Source of the DNA: Roseovarius autotrophicus
GTDB lineage: Bacteria; Pseudomonadota; Alphaproteobacteria; Rhodobacterales; Rhodobacteraceae
Assembly: GCF_018069895.1 (NCBI RefSeq)
Contig: NZ_JAGQDH010000024.1
Span: 1-36,425, forward strand
DNA length: 36,425 nucleotides
Reading direction: 5' to 3'
Shown here piece after piece: positions 9,376 through 18,906 of the stretch; position 1 is the stretch's first letter, and the number at the start of each line of letters is the position of its first letter. Below the pieces are notes generated by a model, which searched no databases, had not been told where the DNA came from, and saw only the letters and a list, made by a program, of their open reading frames with translations. The position numbers were made by a program, and so were the translations under genes.

Positions 9376-10770
9376 TCAGATATGGATCACACGGCCGTAA
9401 GCGTCCAGCACGCTTTCGTGCATCATCTCGCTGAGGGTGGGATGTGGGAAGACCGTATTCATCAGATCCTCCTCGGTCGTCTCCAACTGACGGCCCACCA
9501 CATAGCCCTGAATGAGTTCGGTCACTTCCGCGCCGATCATGTGCGCGCCAAGCAGTTCACCGGTTTTCGCATCGAAGATGGTCTTGATCATGCCTTCCGG
9601 TTCGCCAAGCGCGATCGCCTTGCCATTGCCGATGAAGGGGAAGCGGCCCACCTTGACCTCGTGCCCGGCCTCCTTCGCCTTGGCCTCGGTCAGCCCGACG
9701 CTTGCCACCTGCGGATGGCAATAGGTGCAGCCCGCGATGCTCTCGGGTTTGACGGGGTGCGGATGGCCACCCGCGATCAACTCGGCCACCATCACGCCCT
9801 CATGGCTCGCCTTATGCGCCAGCCAGGGCGCGCCCGCGATGTCGCCGATCGCGTAAAGCCCGTCCACCCCGGTGCGGCAATATTCATCCGTGACCACATG
9901 GGTGCGGTCGATCTTGACACCCAATGCCTCAAGGCCCAGCCCCTCGACATTGCCCACGATGCCCACGGCGGAAATCACCGTGTCGAACGCGTGCTGCTCG
10001 ACCTTGCCGCCCACCTCGATATGCGCGGTGACCGTGCCCTTGCCCCGGTCCAACTGCTTGACCATGGCTTTTTCCATGATCTTCATACCCTGCTTGGTAA
10101 AGGATTTCTTGGCAAAGGCGGAAATTTCGGCATCCTCCACCGGCAGGATGCGCTCCATCACCTCGACCACGGTCGTCTCTGCGCCCAGCGTGTTGTAGAA
10201 GCTGGCAAATTCGATCCCGATGGCGCCCGAGCCGATGACCAGCAGCTTCTTGGGCATCCGGGGCGGCACCAGCGCGTGCTTGTAGGTCCACACCAGATCG
10301 CCATCGGCCTCCAGCCCCGGCAATTCGCGGGCGCGCGCGCCGGTGGCCAGCACGATATGCCTGGCCTCCAACTCCTCGACACCCTTGTCTGTCTTGACGC
10401 TGACGCGGCCCTTGGCGGGCAGGGTCGCCGCACCCATCACCACCGTGACCTTGTTCTTTTTCATCAGATGCGCGACGCCGCCGCTCAATTGCTTGGCCAC
10501 CCCGCGTGAGCGTTTGACAACGGCATCGAGATCATAGCCGATCCCTTCGGCCTTGAGACCGAATTCCTTGGCGCGGTGCATCAGGTGGAACACCTCGGAG
10601 GACCGCAGCATCGCCTTGGTCGGGATACAACCCCAGTTGAGGCAGATGCCGCCCATATGCTCGCGCTCGACAATGGCCACCTTGAGACCCAGTTGCGCGC
10701 CCCGGATGGCGGCCACATAGCCCCCCGGCCCGGCCCCGATTACAATCATGTCAAAGCTTTGCGGTGCCAT
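9376..10770 (-). CDS. lpdA: Dihydrolipoyl dehydrogenase (E3)
   Basis: The flavoenzyme re-oxidises dihydrolipoyl groups of 2-oxoacid dehydrogenase or glycine cleavage complexes with NAD+. The 464-residue protein starts at the ATG at 10770 (MAPQSFDMIVIGAGPGG), with GGAGG five bases upstream; the ATG at 10782 has poorer spacing. Visible parts are the FAD motif GAGPGGYVAA at about residues 12-21, the redox disulfide in GGICLNWGCIPTKAM near 40-55, the NAD motif VIGSGAIGIEFAS near 175-187, the second FAD motif YAIGDIAGAPWLAHKA near 310, and the interface His-Glu pair in HPTLSEMMHES near the end. No E1 or E2 genes are in the window, so the partner complex cannot be named. Confidence 0.95.
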   Translation of the reverse strand: MAPQSFDMIVIGAGPGGYVAAIRGAQLGLKVAIVEREHMGGICLNWGCIPTKAMLRSSEVFHLMHRAKEFGLKAEGIGYDLDAVVKRSRGVAKQLSGGVAHLMKKNKVTVVMGAATLPAKGRVSVKTDKGVEELEARHIVLATGARARELPGLEADGDLVWTYKHALVPPRMPKKLLVIGSGAIGIEFASFYNTLGAETTVVEVMERILPVEDAEISAFAKKSFTKQGMKIMEKAMVKQLDRGKGTVTAHIEVGGKVEQHAFDTVISAVGIVGNVEGLGLEALGVKIDRTHVVTDEYCRTGVDGLYAIGDIAGAPWLAHKASHEGVMVAELIAGGHPHPVKPESIAGCTYCHPQVASVGLTEAKAKEAGHEVKVGRFPFIGNGKAIALGEPEGMIKTIFDAKTGELLGAHMIGAEVTELIQGYVVGRQLETTEEDLMNTVFPHPTLSEMMHESVLDAYGRVIHI

Positions 10771-10792
10771 ATGGCCCTCCATCCCTGGAAAC

Positions 10793-10810
10793 TAGTTCAG
10801 CGTTAAACTA
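10793..10810. promoter_or_regulatory. Imperfect 18-bp palindrome upstream of lpdA (possible operator)
   Basis: TAGTTCAGCGTTAAACTA is symmetric at seven of nine base pairs and centred on CG. It lies 22 bases upstream of the lpdA start, in the only AT-richer part of the spacer. Its size and place fit a repressor site, but I cannot assign a regulator. Confidence 0.35.
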
Positions 10811-10881
10811 TTTTCCGAAAGACCACAACGCCGCATCGCGGCGCGCTCTGAAAACCTGTCATGCAAGGGGTGCAGGGCCGT

Positions 10882-11460
10882 TCAGGCGGCTTGCCTGACC
10901 CGTCGGACGAGCGCACCATAGCCGCCTTCGTCCTCGAAGGCGCGTTCCGGCGCGGTCGAGGCGCGGCCAAGCGTGGCGTTACGATAGGGAAAGCGACCGA
11001 AGCGGCGGATCACCTCGCGATGCGCGCGGGCATGCAAAAGGTTGCCGACCCCGTGCTCCGGCATCCGTTCGCAGATGAGGCGGACGCAGCGATCCTGATC
11101 GCAGAGATTTTCCGAATGCATGAGCGGCAGGTAGAAGAACTGCCGTGCCGGCTCGTCGATCTTCATATCCCAGCCCCGGTTGATCGCGACCTTCGCCGCC
11201 GTCAGCGCCGCCCGGTCGGTCTCGAAGGCGTGTGCCTCGCCCCGGAACATGTTGCGCGGGAACTGATCTGTGAGGATGATATAGGCCAGCGTCCCGCTGG
11301 GATAGGTCAGCCACATCGCGCAAGCGCCATCGCGGGCATTCTCCCAGGCGCCAAGAAACCGCTCCCGGATCTCTGCATCAAGCGCGTCATCGGCCTCATA
11401 CCACCCCTTGGGTCCGACTTCATCGAGCCAGAAGCGCAACACATCATCAGGCGACATCAT
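10882..11460 (-). CDS. DUF924-family protein
   Basis: The 192-residue product matches DUF924 by its opening PDDVLRFWLDEVGPKGWYEA, the central ILTDQFPRNMFRGEAHAF, and FFYLPLMHSENLCDQDR. The family is alpha-helical and resembles tetratricopeptide-like folds; its biochemical role is not established. Two adjacent ATG codons occur at 11460 and 11457. GAGG lies seven bases before the first, so 11460 is chosen. The upstream 85-base spacer is AT-rich and probably holds a promoter. No signal peptide is visible, so the protein is likely cytosolic. Confidence 0.9.
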   Translation of the reverse strand: MMSPDDVLRFWLDEVGPKGWYEADDALDAEIRERFLGAWENARDGACAMWLTYPSGTLAYIILTDQFPRNMFRGEAHAFETDRAALTAAKVAINRGWDMKIDEPARQFFYLPLMHSENLCDQDRCVRLICERMPEHGVGNLLHARAHREVIRRFGRFPYRNATLGRASTAPERAFEDEGGYGALVRRVRQAA

Positions 11461-11545
11461 GGGATATCCTCACTTTCCCTGTCACAATAGTTTCATCCTA
11501 AACCTAAACTTGGGCATTTCTTAGTAAATTGTTACTTCAAAAGGA

Positions 11546-12817
11546 TCATATTTCGTCGTTTTTTGCGGACTCTTCAGCATCCTGTGCCGCCTCGATGGCA
11601 ATTTCCTGCGCAAATTCGACCGCCATGGGCGAAGATGACGGCGAAACCGGCATATAGCGGTCGGTTTCGCGCACCGCAGGGGCAGCGCGCTGCGTCATCC
11701 GATAGATCGCATAGGCCACCATCGCGAACATCAGCACCGCAATATAGAGGAAATAGCCCCCCGGCCCCATCACCCCCATCATCCAGCCCACCATCAGCGG
11801 CCCGGCAATGGCGCCCAGCCCGTTGATGAACACCATGCCACCCGCCGCCGCCGCCATGTCCTCATGCGCGAGAAAGTCGTTGGTATAGGCAATCAGCAGC
11901 GAATAGAGCGGGTTCGACGTGCCCCCCACGATAAAGGCCGCCAGCAGCAGGAACCAGAAACTATCCCCCAGAATCATCCCGACCACCGCCCCGATGCCGG
12001 TGCCCAGCGACACCGCCGCAATCAGCTTGCGCCGGTCCATCCGGTCCGACAGCCACCCCAGCGGATACTGCGCCACCACAGCGGCCACATAAAAAGACGC
12101 GACAAAGGCCGAGATCTGCCCCACGCTCAGCCCCGCTTCGGCGCCGTAAACCGCCGCCATGCCGAATTGCGCGGCGAAGACGCCCCCGGTCAGAAACATG
12201 CCCACACAGCCCAGCGGCGAGATTTCCATGATCCGGCGCAGCGACAGCGGCTTGGTCGTGTCAAAGGCGGGCGTCGGGCTGACCGACAGCAGAATGGGCG
12301 CAAAGGCCAGCGACACCAGAACCGACGGGATCACGAACAGCACATAGCCTGACGGGTCCGCCAGCACCATCAAGCCCTGCGCCGACACGATGCCGATCAT
12401 CTGCACGATCATGTAGAGCGACAGCGCCTTGCCGCGCGTGGCATTGGTGGCGGAATTGTTGAGCCAGCTTTCGGCGGTCACATAGACCCCCGAGAAACAG
12501 AACCCGATCAGCACCCGGCCCACGGCCCAGGCCCAGGGTTCGGTGATCGTGGGATAGAGGATCAGCACCGCCGAAATCATCGAGCCAAGGGCGGCAAAGA
12601 CCCGCACATGCCCGACCCGGCGGATCATCTCGGGCGCCATCCGAGAGCCGAACAAAAAACCCACGAAATAGGCCGACATGACCACCGACATTTCATATGT
12701 GGAAAAGCCTTCGAGCGCGCCGCGCACACCCAGAAGCGTGCCCTGCATGCCGTTACCGACCTGAAGAAGCATCATCCCCAGAAGCAGCGCCCATGCACCT
12801 GAAAGGACTTTCAGCAT
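11546..12817 (-). CDS. MFS transporter
   Basis: The start is the ATG at 12817 (MLKVLSGAWALLLGMMLLQV), preceded by GGGTGGAA, giving 423 residues. About twelve hydrophobic helices are visible. The loop after helix 2 reads FGSRMAPEMIRRVGHVRVF, the family loop motif in variant form, and the second half repeats it as YPLGWLSDRMDRRKLIA. The sequence resembles YcaD-type MFS proteins of unknown substrate. The C-terminal 45 residues are acidic and cytoplasmic. It lies 66 bases after queA and may be read from the same transcript. The substrate cannot be told from sequence. Confidence 0.9.
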   Translation of the reverse strand: MLKVLSGAWALLLGMMLLQVGNGMQGTLLGVRGALEGFSTYEMSVVMSAYFVGFLFGSRMAPEMIRRVGHVRVFAALGSMISAVLILYPTITEPWAWAVGRVLIGFCFSGVYVTAESWLNNSATNATRGKALSLYMIVQMIGIVSAQGLMVLADPSGYVLFVIPSVLVSLAFAPILLSVSPTPAFDTTKPLSLRRIMEISPLGCVGMFLTGGVFAAQFGMAAVYGAEAGLSVGQISAFVASFYVAAVVAQYPLGWLSDRMDRRKLIAAVSLGTGIGAVVGMILGDSFWFLLLAAFIVGGTSNPLYSLLIAYTNDFLAHEDMAAAAGGMVFINGLGAIAGPLMVGWMMGVMGPGGYFLYIAVLMFAMVAYAIYRMTQRAAPAVRETDRYMPVSPSSSPMAVEFAQEIAIEAAQDAEESAKNDEI

Positions 12818-12883
12818 CGTTCCACCCTTTCTATCTGCCCCACCCTGTCGCGGGGTCACGCGCGCCGCGCGGCCAATTGCGAC

Positions 12884-13963
12884 TCAATCCGTCGCTGTCG
12901 CGCCCGCCCTGTCAGGCTTTGGCGCCGGGATCAACAGAGAGGCATCGCCGTAAGAGAAGAAACGGTAGCGTTCGGTTATGGCATGGGCATAGAGCGCGCG
13001 GATGCGCGCCGCCCCCATCAGTGCCGAGACGAGCATCATCAGCGTCGATTTCGGCAAGTGGAAATTGGTCATCAGCGCATCGGTCACGCGGAACTCGAAA
13101 CCGGGATAGATGAAGATATCCGTATCCCCCTGCCACGGCGCGATCTCTTCGGTCTCGCACGCCGCCGTCTCGATCAGGCGCAGCGCGGTTGTGCCCACCG
13201 GGATCACGCGCCCGCCCGTGGCCTTGGTCGCGGCGATCTCGGCGGCGGCGGTCGCACTCACCTCGCCCCATTCGGCGTGCATCCGATGGGTGGCTATGTC
13301 CTCGACCTTCACCGGCAGGAAGGTTCCCGCCCCCACATGGAGCGTGACATGGCTGAAGCTGACGCCGCGCGCGGCAAGATCGTCCAGCAGCACCGCGTCG
13401 AAATGCAGGCTCGCGGTCGGCGCCGCCACAGCACCGGGACGGCGCGCCCAGACGGTCTGATAATCCTCGCGGTCACGGTCATCAGCGGGGCGGCGCGCGG
13501 CGATATAAGGCGGCAGCGGCATGGCCCCGGCGGCATTGAGTGCGGCGTCGAAATCCGCACCCGAAAGGTTGAAGCGCAACCGCGCCTGCCCCGCCTCGCG
13601 CGATTCAAGCGTGGCCGAGAGCGTGTCGGAGAACACCACCACCTCGCCCTCACGCAGCTTTCTGAGCGGCTTCACAAGGGCCGCCCACGTCCCGTCGGCC
13701 TGCGGCTCCAGCAGGGTCACCTCAATCCGGGCACCCTGCCCGCCCACGCGCGGGCGGTGCCCCGAGAGGCGCGCGGGAATCACCTTCGTGTCGTTGAGCA
13801 CCAGCCGGTCGCCCGCGCGCAGCCAGTCCCCGAGATTGGCCACCGTGCTGTCGGCAAGCGCGTCGCCCTCGGCCACGAGAAGCCGCGCGGCGCGGCGCGG
13901 GCGGGCAGGCCGCGTGGCGATCAGCGCCTCGGGCAGGTCGAAATCGAAATCGGCAAGCTTCAT
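12884..13963 (-). CDS. queA: QueA, tRNA ribosyltransferase-isomerase
   Basis: QueA transfers and isomerises the ribosyl part of S-adenosylmethionine onto preQ1 in tRNA, making epoxyqueuosine. The 359-residue protein opens [20 protein letters not shown] and shows the family segments [42 protein letters not shown]-type wording in [57 protein letters not shown] and [14 protein letters not shown]. Its ATG overlaps the stop of the large upstream gene as ATGA, so it is translationally coupled to an AsmA/YhdP-like gene with no obvious functional link. It is complete. Confidence 0.96.
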   Translation of the reverse strand: MKLADFDFDLPEALIATRPARPRRAARLLVAEGDALADSTVANLGDWLRAGDRLVLNDTKVIPARLSGHRPRVGGQGARIEVTLLEPQADGTWAALVKPLRKLREGEVVVFSDTLSATLESREAGQARLRFNLSGADFDAALNAAGAMPLPPYIAARRPADDRDREDYQTVWARRPGAVAAPTASLHFDAVLLDDLAARGVSFSHVTLHVGAGTFLPVKVEDIATHRMHAEWGEVSATAAAEIAATKATGGRVIPVGTTALRLIETAACETEEIAPWQGDTDIFIYPGFEFRVTDALMTNFHLPKSTLMMLVSALMGAARIRALYAHAITERYRFFSYGDASLLIPAPKPDRAGATATD

Positions 13964-16900
13964 CTGTCGTGTCTTTCATAGGCAGGGGGCTCTTTCGGCG
14001 TGACGCTCTGGCCCGAAAGGGAGGGCGGCGCGCCCTCGACCTGCGGTGCGGGGCGGCGGAACACTTCGCGCAGAAATCCGGGCATGAGGGCGGACAGCGG
14101 GTTGACCACCACCGTCGGCGTATCGACCGGGCCGCGCAGCGTGAAACTGAAACCGATCAGCCCCTCCCCGCGCCGGTTCGTGAAGGCCCCGCCGATGGCA
14201 TTGAGCACATAGACCGGCGAGAGCACGCCCTGCATGTCCATCCGCTTTTGCGAAAGGTCGTAATAGCCGTCCATCGACAGGCCGACCGAAGCACCGATCG
14301 CACTGCCCTCGATCAGCGTAAGGCGCTCGGGCGTCAGCCGGAACCGCGCCGCGACCTCGCCGAAATGCAGCCCCTGCCCATTGAGCTGTTCGAGCAGACC
14401 CACCACGCTGACCGTGTTCAGGAGCGCCGCCAGCGCCGGGGCGCGCTTGACGCGGATCTGCTCGATGGCCAGCGTCCCGTCATAGCTGCCCGGCCCCTGG
14501 ACCGGTGCCAGCGTCAGCAGAAGTGTCCCGTCGCGTGCATCCTGCAACATGTCGGCGGCGGCCAGAAGCGCGCCCGCATTGTCCGATCGAATGCGAAAGG
14601 CGCTACGCCCGCGCATCGGAATTACCTCTCCGGTGATCGCGGCCTGCCCGTTGACCTGCGCGCTGAAGCGGCCCTTTGTGCCGCCGCGCGTATCCAGATC
14701 GGCACGAAAGCCGGTGAGTGCGATGCTGTCGGTGATGCGCAATTCATCAAGGCGCAGGTTGACCGGGCCGCCCTCGCCGGTGCCATCGCCCAGAGAGCCG
14801 CGTCGCAGATCGACACGCCCGCCGGTCACCTCGACGCCCGGCGTGGCATTCGGCCCGCGCCCGATCAGCACCACTTGCGTATCGAGCCAGTCGCCAAGTT
14901 CGACGCGTGTGAAGCGCGCGGTTTCCAGTGTGCCCTGCGGCGTCAGCCGCACCTCGCCACGCGCCCGAAGCCCGCCTGCGTCGATCGCCAGCGTCTCGAC
15001 TTGCGGTGGCGCCCCGAGCGTGCCCGCCAGATCAAGCCGCCCCGTCGTGCCCGGCGCAAGCGCCCAGTTCAGTTCGGGGATACGCAACCCCAATCCCGCC
15101 ATATCCGTGGTCAGCGCGAACTGCCCCGCGCCCTCTCGCGGCAGGGCGATTTCGATCACGCCATCCGCACGGCCGGACACGGCCCCCGCCGGCAGGCCGA
15201 TGGCAAATTCGTCGACAACCGCCTGCGACAGATCCACCGTGCCGCGCACCCGGCTTTCGCCTGCCGTGCCGGGGCCAAGCGGCATGGTCCAGGCGCCCGA
15301 GAACGGCACCCGTCCAAGCCGCACCTGCCCCGAGATCGCGATCCCTGCGTTATCCGCCGCCACCTTGAGCACCTCGGCCGCCAGAACCCGCCCCTCGACC
15401 AGTGTTTCGCTGCGCACCCCGTGAAGACTGCCCGCGACGTCAAAGACAACCTCCTCGGGGGTGAGCTTTTCCTTGAGCAGCAGGTCTAGCCGACCGGCAA
15501 GGCTGGCATGCCCGTCGGCCAGCGTCACCGGGCGACCGGCCTTGGTCAGAAAGCGGAAGGGGGGCGCGTCAAGCAGCGCCAACGCCGCCGTAATCGTGCC
15601 CTGCACCTTCAGATGGGCCTCGGCGGGGGTCTGCTTGACCCGCAGGTCGGGAATGATGAAGGAGGTGCCCGCGATATCGAGCCGCCCACCCTGCGCCGGA
15701 ATGACATGGCCGCGCTCGGCAAGGATGGTAAAGCGGTTGTCGCGGATCGAGCCGCGCCCCGCCGCCCCCTTGATCGGGGGCACGTCGCGCACGAAGACCG
15801 TGGTCAGATCGTCGAACCCGAAGCCGAGGAATGCGTCCGGGGGCGAACCGGGCTCAAGACGCAATGCCATCTGGATATCGTCGAACCGCGCGCTGCGCAC
15901 GTTCTCGGCAATCCATTGACGAGCCTTGTCCTGCACCGTCACCGGCCAGAGTGCCAGAAGGCGATCGGGGGCAAGTCCGTCCATCCGCCCCTGCACGGCA
16001 ACGGCCCAGCCCGCGGTCTCGGCGCGGGCATGGCCCGACAGGCGCAGCACCTGCCCCTGATCGCGCAGGCGGAAATCGCCCAGATCCAGCGCGAAGGGCG
16101 CGAAATCAAGCCGCAGATCGGCCCCTGCCCCCTCGAAAATCACCGGCTCGGAGTAGAGCCCCGCCGGATTGGCGGCGATCTCGCCCAGTCGTATCTGCGC
16201 CTCAAGCCCGCTTGGCCAGCCATCCTCCATGCCGATCAGCCGCGCGCGGCCCTCGGCGCGGGCACTGCCCCAGGCGCTCTCGACCGAGAGTTCGTCAAAG
16301 TCGATCTCCTGGCGGACGGGATCATAGGTCAGGTAGCTGCGTGCCGAGCGGAACGGGATCGGGGCGGTGGCTGGATTTGGGCGCAGCGCGCCCTCACCTA
16401 TCTGGAGCGTGGCGCTCAGCGGGCCAAGGCGCCCATCGGCATCGACCGCCGCACGCAGAGCACCGGAGATCGGCGCCTCGAGCGCGCCCAGCCAGGCCAG
16501 CGCCGGCGATTGTCCCGCCACCTCGTCCGCCGGCACATCCTCGAAGCGCAGGCCAAGGCTGGCCTCCGCCCCGTCGAGACGGCCCGAGTAATTGACCTCA
16601 ATGCCGCTGGCATATTCGCGCGCGGCCAGAACGGTGACATTCCCGCGCAACGTGATCTGGCCTGCGTTCAGCGCCAGCGACATCCGGCCGCCATCGGCCG
16701 ACCAGGCCCGCCCGCTGCGCGCGTCTTCATAACGCAGGCTGAGATTGTCGGCGCTGACCCGCCGCAGCGCCGACAGCATCGGCTGTGACAGCATCATCCC
16801 GATCTGGCGGGTCGCGGGGTCGTCACTGCCGGGGTGCTGCCCCTCTCCGCCCCGCGTCTCGAACGCAATCGACAATTCGCCACTCTCGCGCCGTCTCAGG

Positions 16901-17331
16901 ACCAACCGCCCGCCATCGAGCCGCACACCCGAAGGGCGCACCTCGCCGCCAAGCAGGGCGGCGCGCGACAGTGTGACCTCGAGCGCGTCAAGATCGATCA
17001 GCGGGGCGCCGCCCGCATCGCGCAACGTGACCCCGCGCAGCGCCACCCGCGGCGCCATGCCCCCCTCAAGCGCAATATCCAGCGTGTCAAAGCTCAGACG
17101 GTGATCGGGCAGCGCCACGCTGATCTCCTGCGCCACGCGGTCGCGCAGCCATGCGGGCGCGCTGACCCCCGCCGCCAGCGCCGCCACGAGGCCCAACACA
17201 ACCACCAGAAGCAAGGTCGTGCAGCCAAGGCAGAACTGGCCCAGATGATGCAGCAGCCCGCGTTTCCACGCCTTTCGCGCCTCCGGCGGGGGCGCGGGCG
17301 GCTCGCGGTCTGGCGTTTCGGTGTCAGTCAT
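13960..17331 (-). CDS. AsmA/YhdP-like envelope protein (DUF3971 type)
   Basis: The 1123-residue protein starts at the ATG at 17331 ([20 protein letters not shown]). A proline-rich cytoplasmic tail is followed by one membrane anchor around residues 33-56, and the rest would be periplasmic. The body has long repeated beta-rich stretches, and the C-terminal part contains [37 protein letters not shown] and [20 protein letters not shown], the AsmA/YhdP-type C-terminal region. Family members such as YhdP and TamB act as bridge-like proteins affecting outer-membrane lipid transport, so a similar role is inferred. It overlaps queA by four bases and is divergent from the peroxiredoxin gene across a 115-base spacer. 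Confidence 0.85.
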   Translation of the reverse strand: MTDTETPDREPPAPPPEARKAWKRGLLHHLGQFCLGCTTLLLVVVLGLVAALAAGVSAPAWLRDRVAQEISVALPDHRLSFDTLDIALEGGMAPRVALRGVTLRDAGGAPLIDLDALEVTLSRAALLGGEVRPSGVRLDGGRLVLRRRESGELSIAFETRGGEGQHPGSDDPATRQIGMMLSQPMLSALRRVSADNLSLRYEDARSGRAWSADGGRMSLALNAGQITLRGNVTVLAAREYASGIEVNYSGRLDGAEASLGLRFEDVPADEVAGQSPALAWLGALEAPISGALRAAVDADGRLGPLSATLQIGEGALRPNPATAPIPFRSARSYLTYDPVRQEIDFDELSVESAWGSARAEGRARLIGMEDGWPSGLEAQIRLGEIAANPAGLYSEPVIFEGAGADLRLDFAPFALDLGDFRLRDQGQVLRLSGHARAETAGWAVAVQGRMDGLAPDRLLALWPVTVQDKARQWIAENVRSARFDDIQMALRLEPGSPPDAFLGFGFDDLTTVFVRDVPPIKGAAGRGSIRDNRFTILAERGHVIPAQGGRLDIAGTSFIIPDLRVKQTPAEAHLKVQGTITAALALLDAPPFRFLTKAGRPVTLADGHASLAGRLDLLLKEKLTPEEVVFDVAGSLHGVRSETLVEGRVLAAEVLKVAADNAGIAISGQVRLGRVPFSGAWTMPLGPGTAGESRVRGTVDLSQAVVDEFAIGLPAGAVSGRADGVIEIALPREGAGQFALTTDMAGLGLRIPELNWALAPGTTGRLDLAGTLGAPPQVETLAIDAGGLRARGEVRLTPQGTLETARFTRVELGDWLDTQVVLIGRGPNATPGVEVTGGRVDLRRGSLGDGTGEGGPVNLRLDELRITDSIALTGFRADLDTRGGTKGRFSAQVNGQAAITGEVIPMRGRSAFRIRSDNAGALLAAADMLQDARDGTLLLTLAPVQGPGSYDGTLAIEQIRVKRAPALAALLNTVSVVGLLEQLNGQGLHFGEVAARFRLTPERLTLIEGSAIGASVGLSMDGYYDLSQKRMDMQGVLSPVYVLNAIGGAFTNRRGEGLIGFSFTLRGPVDTPTVVVNPLSALMPGFLREVFRRPAPQVEGAPPSLSGQSVTPKEPPAYERHDR

Positions 17332-17446
17332 CTTTTCCAGTGGGGGCGGCGGTTTGGCCCCGGTTCTGCCTCTTGGCTTTATTCTCGCCGTTCGCAGCCT
17401 AATATGGAACTCACAATTTCGCATCACAAGCCCGAGAGAGGTTTCC

Positions 17447-17908
17447 ATGACCGACACGCCCGACCTTGCCCCGGATGTCACCCTGCCCCGCGATGGCGGC
17501 AACGAGGTCTGCCTTGCCGCCCTGCGCGGCGCACCGGTGGTGCTGTTCTTCTATCCGCGCGACGACACCTCCGGTTGCACCAGAGAGGCGGTCGCCTTCT
17601 CACACCTGAAACCCGAGTTCGATGCGCTTGGAGCGCAAGTTTTCGGCCTTTCCAAGGACAGCGTTGCCAGCCACGAGAAATTCCGCGACAAACATGCGCT
17701 CACCGTGCCGCTGCTGTCGGATGAGGCAGGTGATGTGTGCGAACGGTTCGGCGTATGGAAGGAAAAGAGTATGTATGGCAAGACGTTCTGGGGCATCGAA
17801 CGCTCGACCTTTCTGATCGACGCCGAGGGGCGCATCGTGCGCGCGTGGCGCAAGGTCAAGGTGCCAGGCCATGCCGAGGAGGTGCTCGAAGCACTGCGCG
17901 CGCTGTGA
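17447..17908 (+). CDS. bcp: Peroxiredoxin, Bcp/PrxQ type
   Basis: This 153-residue enzyme reduces hydrogen peroxide and organic peroxides with thiol electrons. The start is the ATG at 17447 after GAGAGAGG. The active site FFYPRDDTSGCTREAVAFS holds the peroxidatic cysteine, with conserved FGVWKEKSMYGK and ERSTFLIDAEGRI. The classical resolving cysteine five residues after the first is replaced by valine. Other cysteines are present (EVCLAAL near the start and DVCERFG about 60 residues later), so resolution may use one of those or an external thiol. Its stop overlaps the GTG start of the DUF455 gene as GTGA. Confidence 0.95.
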   Translation: MTDTPDLAPDVTLPRDGGNEVCLAALRGAPVVLFFYPRDDTSGCTREAVAFSHLKPEFDALGAQVFGLSKDSVASHEKFRDKHALTVPLLSDEAGDVCERFGVWKEKSMYGKTFWGIERSTFLIDAEGRIVRAWRKVKVPGHAEEVLEALRAL

Positions 17909-18729
17909 AGCCGACACTTGCCGAGATGGCGGTGGAGGTGCTCTGCACCGCCGACGGGCGCGAGAAGACCGCGCTTTCACGACGGCACGCGGCCACCTGG
18001 CAGGCGGCGCGGGCGGCGGGAACGATGCTGCCTGTGGGGCGGGCCTGCCCGCCCGACCGCCCGGCGCGGCCCGTCAAACCCGACCTTCTTGACCCGCGCG
18101 ACGTGCCCCGCCGCCGCCCCGGCAGCGCCCAGGGCCGAATTGCCATGCTGCACGCGGTGGCGCATATCGAGTTGAACGCAGTGGACCTGCACTGGGATAT
18201 CATCGCACGCTTTACCGACACAGCCATGCCGCCGGGATTCTACGACGACTGGGTTAAGGCCGCAGATGAAGAATCACGCCATTTCAATATGCTATGCGAT
18301 TGCCTGGAAGAACTTGACAGCCATTACGGTGCCCTGCCCGCCCATGCGGGCATGTGGCGCGCCGCCGAGGACACAGCCACCGACCTGATGGGCCGTCTCG
18401 CCGTGGTGCCGATGGTGCTGGAGGCGCGCGGCCTGGACGTGACGCCCGGCATGATCGCTCTTTTCGACGGGGCGGGCTTGGGGTCTGCCGTCGAGGCGCT
18501 TCGTGTGATCTATGCCGAGGAGGTGCACCACGTGGCCTACGGCTCGAAGTGGTTTCACTTCCTCTGCGGCCGGCACGCTCTCGATCCCAAGGAGGTGTTT
18601 CACGATCTGGTGCGGCGCTATTTTCACGGAATCCTCAAGCCACCCTTCAACGAGGAGAAACGCGCCGAAGCGGGCCTGCCGCCCGATTTCTACTGGCCGC
18701 TGGCCGAAGGTCGCGCCTTTCCGGGTTGA
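17905..18729 (+). CDS. DUF455 ferritin-like protein
   Basis: The 274-residue product belongs to DUF455, a ferritin-like (MiaE-related) four-helix family. Candidate diiron ligands are AVAHIELNAVDLHWD, ADEESRHFNML, MVLEARGLDVTPGM and YAEEVHHVAYGSKWF, which provide the repeated Glu and Glu-x2-His pattern. The start is the GTG at 17905 overlapping the bcp stop; an ATG at 17926 is an alternative and would remove only seven residues. Coupling to a peroxiredoxin suggests a redox or oxidative-stress role, but the substrate is unknown. Confidence 0.88.
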   Translation: MKPTLAEMAVEVLCTADGREKTALSRRHAATWQAARAAGTMLPVGRACPPDRPARPVKPDLLDPRDVPRRRPGSAQGRIAMLHAVAHIELNAVDLHWDIIARFTDTAMPPGFYDDWVKAADEESRHFNMLCDCLEELDSHYGALPAHAGMWRAAEDTATDLMGRLAVVPMVLEARGLDVTPGMIALFDGAGLGSAVEALRVIYAEEVHHVAYGSKWFHFLCGRHALDPKEVFHDLVRRYFHGILKPPFNEEKRAEAGLPPDFYWPLAEGRAFPG

Positions 18730-18753
18730 GAATTCAACGACCGGATCGGCGGG

Positions 18754-18775
18754 ATTCCGCCGCAGCGGCGGGAAT
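18754..18775. repeat. Inverted repeat in the spacer after the DUF455 gene
   Basis: ATTCCGCC and GGCGGGAAT face each other around a short loop, with one unpaired G, 25 bases after the stop. There is no T run, so it is at best a weak or factor-dependent terminator or an RNA 3' structure. The remainder of the 177-base spacer shows no gene. Confidence 0.3.
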
Positions 18776-18906
18776 TGACCGATAAGGCCGGCCGGACTGG
18801 TCAAAATTCTTGCCCACCCGGCGCACTCTGGCTAAGCCATTCGCCAAGACGCCCGCTGCAGCGCAAAGAGCGTCGCAAGGGAAGGACATGAAGGAAACCG
18901 ATCCGC

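Noticed and set aside
18776..18906. Promoter for the M23-bactofilin operon
   Set aside because: A TTGCCC/TAAGCC pair at acceptable spacing exists, but the match is too weak to list.
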